Shown piece by piece: positions 10,676 to 21,887 of a stretch of 64,000 nucleotides of DNA; the first letter of the stretch is position 1, and every line of letters begins with the position of its first letter. The stretch lies in assembly GCA_023014365.1 (NCBI GenBank), contig JAEBUN010000073.1:1-64000 (forward strand). Reading direction: 5' to 3'. The translations under genes were made by a program, and so were the position numbers. Below the pieces are notes generated by a model. That model saw only the letters and a program-made list of their open reading frames with translations, was not told the origin of the DNA and did not search any database. The stretch comes from Lepiota brunneoincarnata. Taxonomy: Eukaryota > Basidiomycota > Agaricomycetes > Agaricales > Agaricaceae.

Positions 10676-11640
10676 GGGTGATGGTGGGTAGTTGGGACGC
10701 GGGCCCTTCGAGGTTCGTCGATAGCCTTGATGTGTCTCGTAATCTTTTCATTGCGTAGACCTACCAGCTCGTGATATAGGTATAAACCCTACCGTACTGG
10801 CGTAGGTACTCCAGAAAAATCATAGGACCTCCCTCTCTCTCCAGTTACCTTCCCACAGTCGAGAGAACGGAAGGGCAAGAAAACGCGATATGCTCCATTT
10901 TTTAACGCATGCGCTACTTAATTTCTCAGACTACGTCGGCTCTTGTCGGACAGGTGCCCCTCCAGTTTCGACTGGCGTTCGCTGATAGCAGCGACGTTCT
11001 TTGGCACAGCACTTTTCTATCTACATTGTAAAGACTAGTCACCAAGGATCCCAATGTCCTTTTGTTGACTCCGCGATTCCCATCGGCTCTACAGGCGGCG
11101 CATCCGAGATGCACTGTAGAACGACTTCGGCGTTCGCAACAAATATAGTAAAAAGTGAGTGCAACCGGCGAAACGGTTGCCGGGCTCAAGTCCGTCGAAC
11201 GAGTGATAGTGAGAGAGTGTGAAAATAATATCTGGGGGAACCAGAGTAACGACAGTGAACTCCTTAGAGGAACGAAGAGAGAGGAGGGGGGAAATTAACT
11301 AGAGAGGTGCTCGAGCACCCAAAATTATACTACGAGTCTAAAACAATTAACTACCGAAATATAGAATAAGTTGTGACGCAAAGCGAATATGTATCTGCGG
11401 AGACAAAGGAGAAGACTACGCTAAGGAAGGAGGGGGCATTGTGCCACCGGGAGCGACAATGCCCTGGGAGTCGAGTCGCGTTGGGACAATGGTGAGGAGG
11501 GAGCGCGCAACGAGCTGTGCGCATAGCCATGTTTCCTCCCTCGCGGCACACTCCCACTACAGTCTATGGAACTGCCGCTCGATGAGGCGCCACCCTCCCT
11601 ACGCCGCTTCTCTGCCTCGCTTCATTGATTGTGCGCTGTT
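10676..11640. repeat. Repeat shared with 59428-60375, no gene seen
   Basis: It is similar along its length to 59428-60375 with modest divergence. It includes the hairpin GCAACCGGCGAAACGGTTGC (11163-11182) and a purine-rich stretch near 11270-11300. In the right locus the same sequence directly follows the truncated first intron of the dioxygenase gene, which implies a deletion there of everything equivalent to about 8231-10675. Confidence 0.7.
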
Positions 11641-12022
11641 GTAGAGGTGGCTACCCAGCTGCTCGCATAGCTGAGCAAACCACCTCTCCATAACGAACTC
11701 GGACGAACCTTGACAAACACCAGTGCGACGATTTTCCTAAAAAGGAAACACGCGGCCTCGGATCAATTCATCCCGGTCACGATATCCACCCAACGCTGCC
11801 TGTAGAATACGATAGAAATTTAGGACAGTCTAAATGAACGGTAGCTAGTAATTTCCGACTTTCTTGTGTTTTTTTTTTATCCTCGTACTTGTTCCATCTC
11901 TTGTTTCTTTAATGTTCTTTGTAAAATTTCCGGAGCATACACGAGCTCCACAGTCCCTAGAGTATATAAACTGTATGTATTCTATAGGGACCTCAGTTAA
12001 TAACGATTTTAACTCATATTCG

Positions 12023-12063
<41 letters not shown>

Positions 12064-12331
12064 CATTTTGCTTCGTTCCGCCTCGCCCCAACGCCTCAGC
12101 TATCCGAAATGGTTCAGTATACCTCCCCTCGTCGTCTCATATCGTCTCAAGCCCACGCGTTGGGCGGTCTTATTTAGATCGCTCATTTTCTACCTGATTT
12201 CACTACATTATTAACAGGATCTGGGTTGAAGCCTCGGTGGCAGACGGACGCTGTCGCGCTCGCATCACCAAACCCCTAACACCCCAGATTTCATCCTTTC
12301 ACTGTGTTGCGTCTCTCGTTTTCGGCCTAAC
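11641..12331 (+). mobile_element. LTR-like insertion (TG..CA, about 690 bp)
   Basis: It begins TGTAGAGGTGGC and ends CGGCCTAACA. It has a TATA motif (AGTATATAAACTG, about 11959-11971) and a (TC)n run at 12027-12061. The right-hand copy of the surrounding repeat lacks about 11640-12305 (junction near 60375), consistent with an insertion here or a deletion there. No internal retroelement genes accompany it, so it would be a solo LTR. Confidence 0.5.
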
Positions 12332-12770
12332 AGTGGGGGCTCAAGTGCCTGCTCACTCGGCGTGTCTCGCTCTAACTAACAGCTGACGGTTATTGCCGGC
12401 AGCCTGCTGGAAATGAGGGAACTTAACAAGCTGGATGGCCGGACTCTGCACCGTGTTTTCTTCGTCTCCTCCTGATAGTTGCATGCGTTAACCTTCCTAG
12501 TGTCTTCCTGAACGTTCCTATACCACCAATGAAATTGAGCAATTCTCTTGTCCCTTCCTCCATTGGGAAGATCCTCTAGAGTTCTTGTATGTTTGATCTT
12601 CCTATCTTCCTTTCCATCCATCCCTCCCATACTCATCCGCAGGCCAGTCTAGCACAAAGTGATTGATTGTCGGGTATCTGTTTCCCTGCACCAGTGGTCC
12701 TCTCTCTTACCTATCCTTTTCAGCAGGTAGAATGCCTGTTCTGGGTGGAACTAGGATATTCCCCTGTGTT
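12332..12770. repeat. Repeat shared with about 60400-60770, no gene seen
   Basis: The sequence from TGCCTGCTCACTCGGCG onward matches 60413-60770, apart from a short segment near 12590-12690 missing on the right. It looks like internal or flanking retroelement sequence. No convincing reading frame is present. Confidence 0.55.
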
Positions 12771-13681
12771 GGAATTAGCGATTCCGGAAAACTGGCGGAA
12801 TGCCCCTGACCGCCTCATGGAGGCCATGTTGTAGATAGATTATATACATGTGTAGTTTACCAGTAGTACCTCGTCCGTTGACCTCCCCTTCCTCCCTCTT
12901 GTCGCCCCGTCGTTGTCTCTCATGAATACACGCCCTCGTCGCTGTCCACCTTCTTGAGCTGATTTCAACACCCTGGGCCCTCCACCCTCCAAAAGGAGTG
13001 GGTGCTCCGACTTTTTGCCCTATGATGCACATGGTGAAGCTTATTCCAGAGCAGACAATGATCTTGTCGAGGCGGTCCTTGGCCGGCCACGAAGACAAAT
13101 GTGGATGTAGCTTCACCCAAAAATCCCTGCCGGTGTTGCCGGCAGCGTGGTGGCGCAGTGTTGGATGGGTGGGAATTGGAGCGATGACAGGCGGTGGCCT
13201 CGCGGCAAGGCAGTGAGTGGAGTGAACTGACGGCTAGCACCAGATCAGCGAGAGTGTACAAGAGAGGGGCTAACATGGCAACAAGGAAGTCTCTCCTACA
13301 TCATCAATCTCGGGCATGAGCGCTCCGAGGGTCCTGATCCGACATTCATCATCAGGTTCATTTCATCTGAACATCTACCGGGAGGGGACATGCAGTATCT
13401 TCAGAAGAAGCTGAGAATCCCAGAAACCTTTGGAGCAACTTCTGGTGAGGGGAAGCTGCAACCCAAGCTTGCACCCTCATTATTGGATTGGATACAATGC
13501 ATCATAAGTACAGGGTAGGTACGTATTTACGGATAGATCCCTGACCAACGCTCCCATACCAGAACACTCGCGGGGGAAGAGTGTTCTCCAGTGGCCACTC
13601 GAAGGACCTTGGTGCCTTACACAGGACTGACATAGACATTGTCTGGTTTAATGAGCATTACAGTGCAAACGGCGAGGGTTC
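12771..13681 (+). pseudogene. Gene scrap with two exon-like segments, unknown
   Basis: Two segments read like exons on the plus strand. About 13279-13515 encodes SLSYIINLGHERSEGPDP, then PTFIIRFISSEHLPGG and LAPSLLDWIQCII. About 13562-13680 encodes NTRGGRVFSSGHSKDLG, then DIDIVWFNEHYSANG. The stretch between them starts GTAGGTACGT and ends CCATACCAG, a credible intron. I do not recognise the family. No start or end is visible, so this is probably a fragment of a transposon-associated gene. 12771-13270 holds nothing I can name. Confidence 0.35.
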
Positions 13682-14140
13682 GTGAATATGTGGAAGTACA
13701 CGCCTTCCATATTGGGAATACGTGGACACGCGCGCATCAAGGGTAGCAGTACCCGTACACGCCTGCCGCATTGGGAATGCGTGGACACTCCTATGGTATC
13801 AGAATTGCGCATCAACGAGTACTACCTGTATGCAACATACCTGCCAATACCATATCCTCATCGAATATGTTGACATTTGCATCATATCTGGAGATGTGTG
13901 GACATATGCGCTGCGCTGAATTGTGAGATTCGAGGTACGTTGATAGCAGCAATGCGCGATGAGGGAGAGTGCTGCTCATCTGAGACTAGCTGGTAGAGGG
14001 AGACAAGCGTAGCCATTCACGCATGCGTAGTACATCTGCAGTGTAAACCATTAATGGAGCATTGCTCCTGCGGCCAACACAAGGAGACCTTGGAGTTCAC
14101 ATCTACTGACGGGGCCCCTTGTGGTTCCAGCGGTCAGCCT
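13682..14140 (-). repeat. Diverged copy of the ParB-element flank
   Basis: It aligns in the same direction as 51660-51970 (inverted relative to 5000-5610). It includes CACGCCTGCCGCATTGGGAA, TGCCAATACCATATCC and the segment equivalent to 5170-5240. It is clearly older than the other copies. 14141-14500 downstream holds no recognisable gene. Confidence 0.6.
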
Positions 14141-14499
14141 GTTGTTCTTCTACTGCAGTCGACCTATTTCGGGTGCGTATGGCGATGACACATGGCAATT
14201 TTTGTTCCAAGAGCAGGCAAAACAATCTTACCCTAGATTGGGAGCGATCGGGCATGGACCCAAAAACCAAAATAGGCATGATCCGCGAACAAATGAGAAC
14301 GCCTAAGCAATGGAGGGCACTCAGACAGCTAGAGAAATCAAGGGTCTCGTACATGAGTGTTGAGGCAGATCACACACGGGATGAGTTGAGGACCCTGGAG
14401 GTGAGCACCCAGGACAACGGTGGTTGGGCCTTGGACATGAGCACCCCGAGGCTCTTGATCTGATGTTTGTCTCTGTGTTCTTCATCGGGCCAGGTGAAG

Positions 14500-15060
14500 A
14501 GGTACAGACTCTCCTATAGGTGAATTGTATCGAGACAGGCGCAGCCAAATGAAACGAAACGAACCACACCGAAATGAAACAAAACATAGCAAAACAAGGG
14601 GGGCGAGTCTGGCCGGCAAAATAATCACATGGGCGTCGAAACTACAGGGTTTGCCTGAGATGAGGGAGAGAGGGAGAGGGAGAGAACAAGGTGAAATGGT
14701 GGGTCCTGTATTGACTGGAGAGCATCTCTCCGTGGTTTCTACTCTATATACAAGTAAAAAAAATGCAACTAATTATATGTTTCCTACACCAGTACGGAGA
14801 GAAAAATAAGAGGTACAAAGGCTAGGTCATATCTGGGAGATAGAGAAGGTGAACCAGGGGAAATCCTGAAGTTTTCACCACTATGTTAGCAGAAACATAG
14901 GAAAGAGAAAAGGAGAGGATAAAAGAGATGCTGTGCGACGCATAGAACGGCCTATAAACAGGAATAAAACTTATTTTATGATCACGCTCAGGGAAAGGAA
15001 TAGAAATATGAGTGAAATTTTATCTTTCAAGGAATGTATGGGGCTGTGAGCAGAGCGGAG
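14500..15060 (-). mobile_element. LTR-like remnant, minus orientation
   Basis: Read on the minus strand it has a TATATA motif (complement of 14744-14750), then a GGAGA/TCTCC hairpin (14717-14731), then TACAGGACCC and a (TC)-rich run (complement of 14660-14690). This is the same order as in the LTR at 10417-10507. A/C-rich GAAACAAAACATAGC sequence at 14575-14590 mirrors the TTTGTTTCG-type U5 regions seen at 47660 and 63290. Confidence 0.45.
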
Positions 15061-15437
15061 AGGTTGTTGAAATGATAATGGCTCCTACAGCATGGGTGCT
15101 CCGAGATCCTTGATCCGAGAGTTTGTTCTGGGTTCGTCAGGTCCGTTTTCCAAGTTCTACGAGAGGCGGCATGGGCGGCCATTACATATGCAGCTGCGTG
15201 CCCGGCTCTACATAGGGCATGATACTGTTGCTTCCCAAACCAGCAGTAGTCCCAAGGATGCTTTTGGGCAACTATTTTGGGGGCTTCTAGAGGAATTCTG
15301 TGAAAGGCTGGTCGAAATTCTCCTGATTCTTCTTGCCTCAATTCGGCTGAATCCTGGAACCAAGGCCAACTGCTTTGCGGGGGGTCGTTGAGGGTCGTCC
15401 TCCCCGCTTTCACTGGGGCCGTTATTCTAGAGCAAGA

Positions 15438-15743
15438 TCAGGGCCGAGGATGGAGTGCTAAATATAACGAGGGCAGGCCAACCTGAACGCTGGGCCCAAC
15501 CCATGGCTGCCCAGTCGACTTGGCGTGCTCACGGATGAACTTGGTGGTCAGGAAGTCCCTGGGGCAGTGGTTGTCGGCGCAGTAGCACCAGAACATCCCA
15601 TCTTCCTGCCGGTCGAGCATGATCCTACGGTTGACATAAGTGACCGTAACCCTTTTATGGTAGCGGCGACTGTGAACGTCGTAGGCATTGACCCCGGCAA
15701 AGGTCTCGGCGCATTGCGTGCAGGTGAATGTTTGGGAAGGCAT
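15438..15743 (-). CDS. C2H2-like zinc-finger protein, first exon or fragment
   Basis: From ATG at 15741-15743 the minus strand encodes about 100 aa. It opens MPSQTFTCTQCAETFAG with a C-x2-C..H..H finger (CTQC ... HSRRYH). A second Cys/His cluster follows (FWCYCADNHCP ... FIREHAKSTG). The spacing of paired fingers around a TVTYVNRRIMLDRQ linker resembles zinc-finger openings of Agaricomycete transposon-associated proteins. Downstream exons could lie toward 15030, where another open frame runs, but I cannot join them with confidence. It may be a broken gene. Confidence 0.4.
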   Translation of the reverse strand: MPSQTFTCTQCAETFAGVNAYDVHSRRYHKRVTVTYVNRRIMLDRQEDGMFWCYCADNHCPRDFLTTKFIREHAKSTGQPWVGPSVQVGLPSLYLALHPRP

Positions 15744-16319
15744 GTTTTGTTAGAGAGTTCGCTTGGTAGTGGTATGAGAAAGCAACTGGGGGGATGCTAG
15801 AGGGCAGTTCTTCGCATCCTCCATTGAGAATCGATTCCAACGCAAACGGCACAGGTAGTCAACCTACAGTGTACCGATTGAGTGGGCTAGCGAAGGTATA
15901 CATAGTATTGAGCGAATGGGGCCCAGCGGGCCCCGCTGGAGCTGCCACACCACTGTAAGGCTTCGCTGGCGGTCGATTGTGCCATGGACAGAGAGGGTAT
16001 TGAGATCCCAGGATCGCGGTCACTTAGAATCCGGGGCTAGTAGGTGAAAAGCGGCAAGGAGAGATGGGAACGCGGCACGGCACGGGGCCAGTGTTGTGTG
16101 GACACATTGTCGCCATGGATAAATGGCCAGAACTTGGCCAGCGCGTGGCTTATTAAGAAAGCAGAGTAAGGCGGCATGTATTGCGGCATGGGATAGTAGC
16201 CACATGCGGCAATGGGGCAGCTTTGTACGGGGTAGCCAGCGATCAGTTTGCCCAGCTAGTGGGGTATACTAAATAGTTATTTGGATATCAGATGTAGGGA
16301 GGGCGGCAACGATGTAGCG

Positions 16320-16570
16320 GTGGTGCTACTACTACTGAGAGTCTATATATAAAATCCGCTGTGTGATATCATCCTCGATAACTTCATCAATGTGCCGACG
16401 TAGGTTGATGAGCGTATTGTGGGCTTGGTCTTGGACAACAAGCTTTTGGGCTTCTGAGTGATACAAACGATGTGTCGCATCCTTGTAGCTCAGGCCTAGG
16501 TGGTGCTGCAGTGCTTTGACCTCGGCATGGGCGGCAATAAGTTCACGGTGTGAAAGGCTCTGGACACATA
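16320..16570 (-). pseudogene. Helical protein fragment, unknown
   Basis: The minus strand from about 16566 to 16350 reads LSHRELIAAHAEVKALQH, then HLGLSYKDATHRLYHSEAQK, then AHNTLINLRRHIDEVIEDD with no stop. The amphipathic, coding-like composition suggests a real exon of a helical protein. I do not recognise the family. The 15744-16320 interval to its left shows no gene. Confidence 0.35.
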
Positions 16571-16704
16571 GGAAATTAAGATACTGAGTGATAGGGTAGT
16601 GATTGGATATAGCGCACCGGCAACGCAGGGGCCATAATTTTGCCGCCCCCGATAGTTAAGTATGGGAGGTCCTCCATGGACATTGGCTAAAATGGGACCT
16701 AACC

Positions 16705-17217
16705 TTAGCTACTACTGGCCAACGCAACACAGGGGAGACGATGCCGGCACGGCAAAGAGATTGCGCGAGGCGGCTCCAATGCCGCCGATGGGCACCGGCA
16801 AATTGATGCCGTAGGCGGCAAGCGCAGGTCACGAACGGTAAGGTGCCGAATGCACCAACAGGAATAAAGGCCCTCTCGTCCTACCAGTACAATACCTAGG
16901 ATACCCAGCGAGCGATGGTCAATGCCTTTTCGAGATTCAAACGGATTGAAATTTTCAGACCAGACGTGGACGTCTGCATTGATTGGAATGGCAAGCAACC
17001 TCTCCGTCCCGCTTCTGCAATTTTTGCCCTGGGTGCAGTTTCCCCCTGGATTCATAACAGGGCATTTCCCTTTGTCTAGGTATTTCATGGGGTTTCCGGA
17101 GACTCTGTGAAAGCCTATGTTTTCGTAAGAGAGTTGGTTTACCATCGGCAGGATCAGCTCTACAGCATGGCTTCGGTAATCAACTTCAGGGTCTCTCTGA
17201 TGGACAGATACCTTCAT
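16705..17217 (-). CDS. Hypothetical protein, 170 aa at most
   Basis: An open frame from ATG at 17215-17217 begins MKVSVHQRDPEVDYRSHAV and includes GKCPVMNPGGNCTQGKNC and HVWSENFNPFESRKG. The first two thirds look coding. The C-terminal third (Pro/Arg/Cys-rich) looks like read-through past a lost splice site, and a plausible exon end is near 16880. I do not recognise the family. It is a relic or a small gene beside the gypsy LTR. Confidence 0.3.
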   Translation of the reverse strand: MKVSVHQRDPEVDYRSHAVELILPMVNQLSYENIGFHRVSGNPMKYLDKGKCPVMNPGGNCTQGKNCRSGTERLLAIPINADVHVWSENFNPFESRKGIDHRSLGILGIVLVGREGLYSCWCIRHLTVRDLRLPPTASICRCPSAALEPPRAISLPCRHRLPCVALASSS

Positions 17218-17443
17218 GATAAAGTTGGATTGCTGCTATTGCCGGCACTAGATTTGACAGCTACGCTAGCGATCTCAGTCTGAGCGAGAGCACCCTGTTC
17301 GCGTACGAGAACGCATCACCTGTGTTGGCTCTACCCACATGCGGTCAGGGGCGCCTGCTCCGGTTGCTGATGGCATTGCAACCCAAATAATGCGACTGCT
17401 GTGCACGGGCATTTGCACCATATCAAGAATATCAAGAACGTGT

Positions 17444-18679
17444 TGAAAGGGTAGAAACGTTCGTGGGTTTTATATATAGATAGGGTGCTTGTTTTCACTA
17501 AGCTTAGCCGAAATTCGATAAGCTTAAAGCTAATACAAGGGGCATGAGATAGATAGTGAACAGTTTCGTCTTTTGGAGTGTTCTGGGGGTGCGTTCTGAC
17601 AGTGACATTCAAGAGAGTAAAGTTTTAGAGGTTAACGAACAGCCGCTGAAGTTATCTTAGCCGTACGGTGCAACAGTGAAAGGACAATCCCTGTCAATTC
17701 AGAGCGCGGGGTCTCTGGTCTCTGGCCTCTGGTCTCTGTCTCTGTCTCTGGGTTGGTCGACGACCGAAGAACTCGCACTTAACAACGCACACTAAATTGT
17801 CCTCTGAAACCGTTCTTGATCACGGCTCGCAGACTTGCGTGTGGAAGCGGGGGTGAGACCTCTTGCTTCTCCACGAACAAGTGCGACCGTATTTATATTG
17901 TTGTAGATACATACACGAGAAATAGTAAATATGAAATAGAAACAATAAGCTTAATTGTTACAGGCACTGTAGAATATTTTGGAAGCTTCGGCAGCATTTC
18001 TGCCTTACCGTAGGGTGATGGGTTTTTCTCTGATTGACGAATGGCAATCCAGCCAGACGTGTTCCGCGCACGACTGCATTATTCTGCGTCCACGCGAGCG
18101 AGTTAAGCCTCTGGGTCAATTATGATCGGAATGTATAGCGGATGGACAATCCCTTGATCCGTTGTAATTAATCTCAGTTAGGCAGTATGCCGAGGTGCCG
18201 GGACCCACAAAGCACTCGTTAATTATGAGGTCTTTGATATTTCTAGGGCTTTGGGCATCGGTTGTCGCCTCCCGAACGTTGGAAGTTCCGTTCCGTGGTC
18301 CGGTCATCATTATTGGACTCGTTATAGGCGTAATACACCTGCGACAGCCGTTAGGTACATTCTTTATGTTCGAACGCATTCGAGTTCATCAGAAAACTGC
18401 TCATAAGGTCCCCTGATGCGACCTGAGTATACTCGATAGGCTATGTAGAGTCCTGAATCCCTCCGGAGAGCGTTCTGGTAGCTTGGTTCACTAAGCTTAG
18501 TGATAATGAACTGGTTTGAACATTTCCGAGGCTCGAATGTCCTCAATTCGGTCGAACTGGCTACTACGGGACATAGTACCAATCCTCTATAGAGTTCCTT
18601 AATGACATAGCCAATGATTCTATGTAGAGAATCGTTCCGGAGTACGGAATTCATGTATAGTCGTGAAATCGGCGTATCA
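17444..18679 (-). repeat. 3' LTR of gypsy copy B (1236 bp)
   Basis: It has TG..CA ends (TGAAAGGG at 17444, GCGTATCA ending at 18679). 17444-17906 is over 95% similar by eye to 28150-28616. The remaining 770 bp have no partner because the 5' LTR is truncated. The right end abuts a polypurine tract in element orientation, which fixes the U3 start. A TATAAATA box lies on the minus strand at about 17891-17898. TAAGCTTA palindromes are at 17499, 17519, 17946 and 18492. Confidence 0.8.
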
Positions 18680-18690
18680 TCTCCCCCTAA
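18680..18690 (-). other. Polypurine tract of gypsy copy B
   Basis: The minus strand reads TTAGGGGGAGA immediately before the LTR start TGATACGCC. That is the expected primer site for plus-strand synthesis. The surrounding CATCTCCCCCTAACCAATTG (18678-18697) recurs with one mismatch at 21594-21613. Confidence 0.7.
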
Positions 18691-19009
18691 CCAATTGCTG
18701 ACTGTCCTCAGTCATTATCTCCTTCAAATTTGCAGTATCTGAGTCTCTCTGACGCGCTCTACGTTCTAGAACATTCACCGGCTTTGGGGGTAGCGTATTT
18801 TCGCTAAGCCTATCCCGAATGATGCCATGTCACCGAGTTTAAATGTATAGATCAACTTCTTGTTGCTATAGCTTAATTTTTTATCTCGTTATTGGGTCTT
18901 TTAAAAGTCCCAAGTTCTCGTTATCTCTCGTTCGTTTGCTCTCTCATCTTCTTTCTCATCTCTATCATATCTCATCTCTCACTCTCAACAACTTCTATCC
19001 ATCATCAGA

Positions 19010-21031
19010 ATGTCCGGCAACACGCGTAGCAACAAACGGGCTCGCTACGAGGAAGACTCTGATTCCTCTTCCGGTAAGTAAAGTTCGCCCTCCAGTTGTT
19101 TTCGTTGCTAACGCTGTTTTCAGACTACATTGGGCCGAGCAACGCTCCCCAGACCTCACAAAACGCGCCCTCTCCGTCAATCGCGCAACGTAAGTCGCGT
19201 TTTCTCTCATTCTTTTGTTATCTCTCATAGCTCTTCTCCGTTTTTAGGTCTCACTATTCGCCTGCCGGCGCGTCGCGACCGCATGGCTCAATGGGCAGCA
19301 CCAGCACCACGTGCTAGGAGGGCTAGAGGCGGAAGAGGAGGAAGAGGAGGAAGAGGAAATCGACAGGCAGGTATGGACAGGACTCCTCCGCCGCCGTACT
19401 CGCCTCCTCGCGAACCAACCCCCCCTCCAACTCTGTTGTTCGCTCCCGTGCCGAGTCGGGTTATTTCTATCGCATCTCTGTGCAACCCCGTTGAAGAGCC
19501 CTCTGCTGGATTTTCCGCAGAGGCTTCTTCGACCAACTCCATTGAAGGGCCTTCTGCTGGAGCTACCACAGAGGCCTCTTCATTGCCCCCTCTCGCTTTC
19601 TCTCTTCTGGAGGTCGACCGCACAGACTCGTTGGTGCTCCCTCCTCTGGCTACTGCGCCGTCTCTAGAGGTCCCGGGTCCTTCAACCCTTAGGCATTCTT
19701 CGCCTAGTCCTTCATCAGGGACTTCAACTCGTAAGCTTAGCCCCTTTTTCTCTAAGTTTAATTCCTGCCAATGATTTTATGCCCTAGCTCGTATTCCAGC
19801 AGCTCTCAAAGGCAAACAGAGAGCAAAATCGGCCACTCCGCCCCTTCCTCTGTTCTTGGCGAGTTCAAATTCGCCATCACGTTCCCCGGTCCCGGAGGTC
19901 CCTCAAGCAGACCTCCTCCGGATTTTTAGTTCGTCATCGACTTTGGACGGCCAAAACGCGTTGGCCTCTCCCAGGTGCCCAACGCCTTCTCCTCCCTCTC
20001 TTGCTTGCGCTCCCGTGAAAGCTCCTTCCAATGGCACGGAGATTTCGCCTTCTCCGGACTTGGAGCTTCTTCTGGAACCCTCGCCTATTCCTCAAGAGCC
20101 GGAGTTCGCCTTTCAAGACGAGTTTCTGGCTTTGTCAACCCCTGTGCCCTCTCGTGTGCCGAGCCCTTTGGTTCCGGAGGCTCCTGAAGGATCGCCTCCC
20201 CAGGCTGGGCCATCGAAGTCACGTCAAAAACGCGTGAATCCGCCGAAGAAAAGTTCAAATACGCGCTCGAAGAAGCACGTTCCCCGGGCTCGCGCTCGAC
20301 GCACGGAAGCCGAAATCATCCGAGAGCACGGATACCGACACCCCGTCCCACTCTTCAGTGAGGACTTTTCTCAGCTGCTGGCCATTAGCCAGCTCTCCGT
20401 AAGCCTCTCCTTTATGTTTCTCTTATGTTTTCTCACTGACTTATTGCTTCCCTCATCCAGTACCTGCCACCCCTCTCACGATGTCCGACTTGCGCCGCGC
20501 GCAAATTAGAGTGCGAGCATTTGGGCCTAGGTAAAAAGTGTCGCAGCTGCGACCTTTACAATTACCCGTGCACATTTGCAGATCATCCACGGGTTTCGGC
20601 AGGCGTTGCTAACGCCCTGGTCACGTCCACGATGACCAGTCAATACCGTAAGTGTCTCGGTTCACTACCTTTTCTCTTTATTCATTTTATCTTTAGATCT
20701 GGCCGCCTTTGCACGAGTCGCTTCCTCCTCCTTGGTCAGTCTGGAGGCGAACCGAGTGGCTTATGAGGCGTCGGCGTTCCACCATCGCCGAGTAGTCTAC
20801 CAGTTTGTCCAGGAGATGCAAGCAACCCGGACCACTTTGGAAGGCAATGATGTAGCCTTTGTCGAAATGGGCATGGCTAACTCCCTCGAAGACGTCCATG
20901 CCTTCTTCGAGTTCGCGGACCATTTTCCCGGGGTCCCGACGTATGAGGAGTTCGAGGAACTCAAATCCCTCCTCTTCCTCGCATTTCCAATGACTCAGAA
21001 TCCCGAGGCCATCTTGGAAGACTTGCACTAG
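19010..21031 (+). CDS. Antisense gene A: cysteine-cluster protein in retroelement
   Basis: Six exons (19010-19073, 19124-19189, 19248-19730, 19788-20398, 20461-20647, 20697-21031) give an uninterrupted 581-aa protein with good splice sites. N-terminus: acidic and Ser-rich (RYEEDSDSSSD). Then a Gly/Arg stretch (GGRGGRGGRG), a long Pro/Ser region, and a basic segment (KSRQKRVNPPKKSSNTRSKK, HVPRARARR). A Cys cluster follows: CPTCAARKLECEHLGLGKKC, then RSCDLYNYPCTF, spaced somewhat like a Zn2Cys6 domain. It ends in a helical C-terminus (VVYQFVQEMQATRTTLEG). The basic region plus Cys cluster suggests a nuclear nucleic-acid-binding protein. It is antisense to gag-pol, inside the element. I do not know a named family. 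Confidence 0.7.
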
Positions 21032-21887
21032 TGCCCGCCTCACTTTTATCTCTTGAATGTAATATATAGCTTTGTCATGTATATACATTCAATATCATAT
21101 TCTTGTTTCTTGTCCCTTTTTTGAGCTAAGCTAAGCTGTTTCTGTTGAAATCTTCTCAAGAGGGTGGTATACAACAACGAAGTGTATTCACGAGAAAGAG
21201 ACAACGACGGGGTGAGGAGTAAACGGACAAGTTACCTACTAGTACGCTACGTGTGTATGTCCTTTCTACAACGTGGCCGTCACAAGGCGATCGGGTGACC
21301 TGCACATCGGCATTCCGTCAGTTTGCCGGAATCCTCAATTCCAACAGGTTCTGTCTTGCTTGTCATCTCCTAGAGCTAAGGTAAAGACCTCCTGAGAGAC
21401 TCCTAAGCTAAGCTAGGTTGCCAGCCGCTTATATACTCATTATATATTTCTCTGATATTTCTGTGATGGCTAATGACACATCAACGCGCAGTGATCCGGC
21501 CATCCGTTCCGGCTCGCTTGTAAGTTCGAACCAGCCTATCCACGAAAAACGCGAAAAAGCCGTCCAACGCTTATTGGAGCGTCACTTGGAGCCCATCTCC
21601 CCCTAGCCAATTGAAATTGGTGCCCTCACCGTTCCATCAGAATCCCTGCGCAAACTGATAACCGCGAGACCCTGGCTACATGTTACCTAATAAGGCATCT
21701 GTGGTTCGGCGAGTCTGTCATAGGCTGACCATTCAAGATTACAGGTCTCCTAGGCATCTCAGGTCATAAGCTTAGGCTGAAGGGCTCTTTTCATCCACTC
21801 GCCATGATTCGTCATCACTGCCACCAGCCTTTTCTTATAAAAGCACGGGAGCGACGCCTCATTCTAGCAGATATTCTCCGCAAGAAA
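21032..21887. other. Spacer between antisense genes; promoter of gene B
   Basis: It contains a second polypurine-tract-like sequence (21594-21613), a TAAGCTTA palindrome (21767-21774), and CTTATAAAAGC at 21833-21843 about 50 nt upstream of the gene B ATG, a likely TATA box. A short coding-like frame at 21463-21606 (RSDPAIRSGSLVSSNQPIHE, ending LEPISP) may be an old exon. Nothing else is seen. Confidence 0.45.

Noticed and set aside
8137..16700. A KDZ transposase near the TET/JBP-like gene
   Set aside because: TET/JBP genes often sit in KDZ elements, but I found no KDZ-type cysteine clusters or catalytic core in the window, so I do not assign the gene to a KDZ element.
18116..18654. Minus-strand open frames that first looked like a C-terminal pol extension
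   Set aside because: They lie inside the 3' LTR once its ends were fixed by the TG..CA termini and the polypurine tract.
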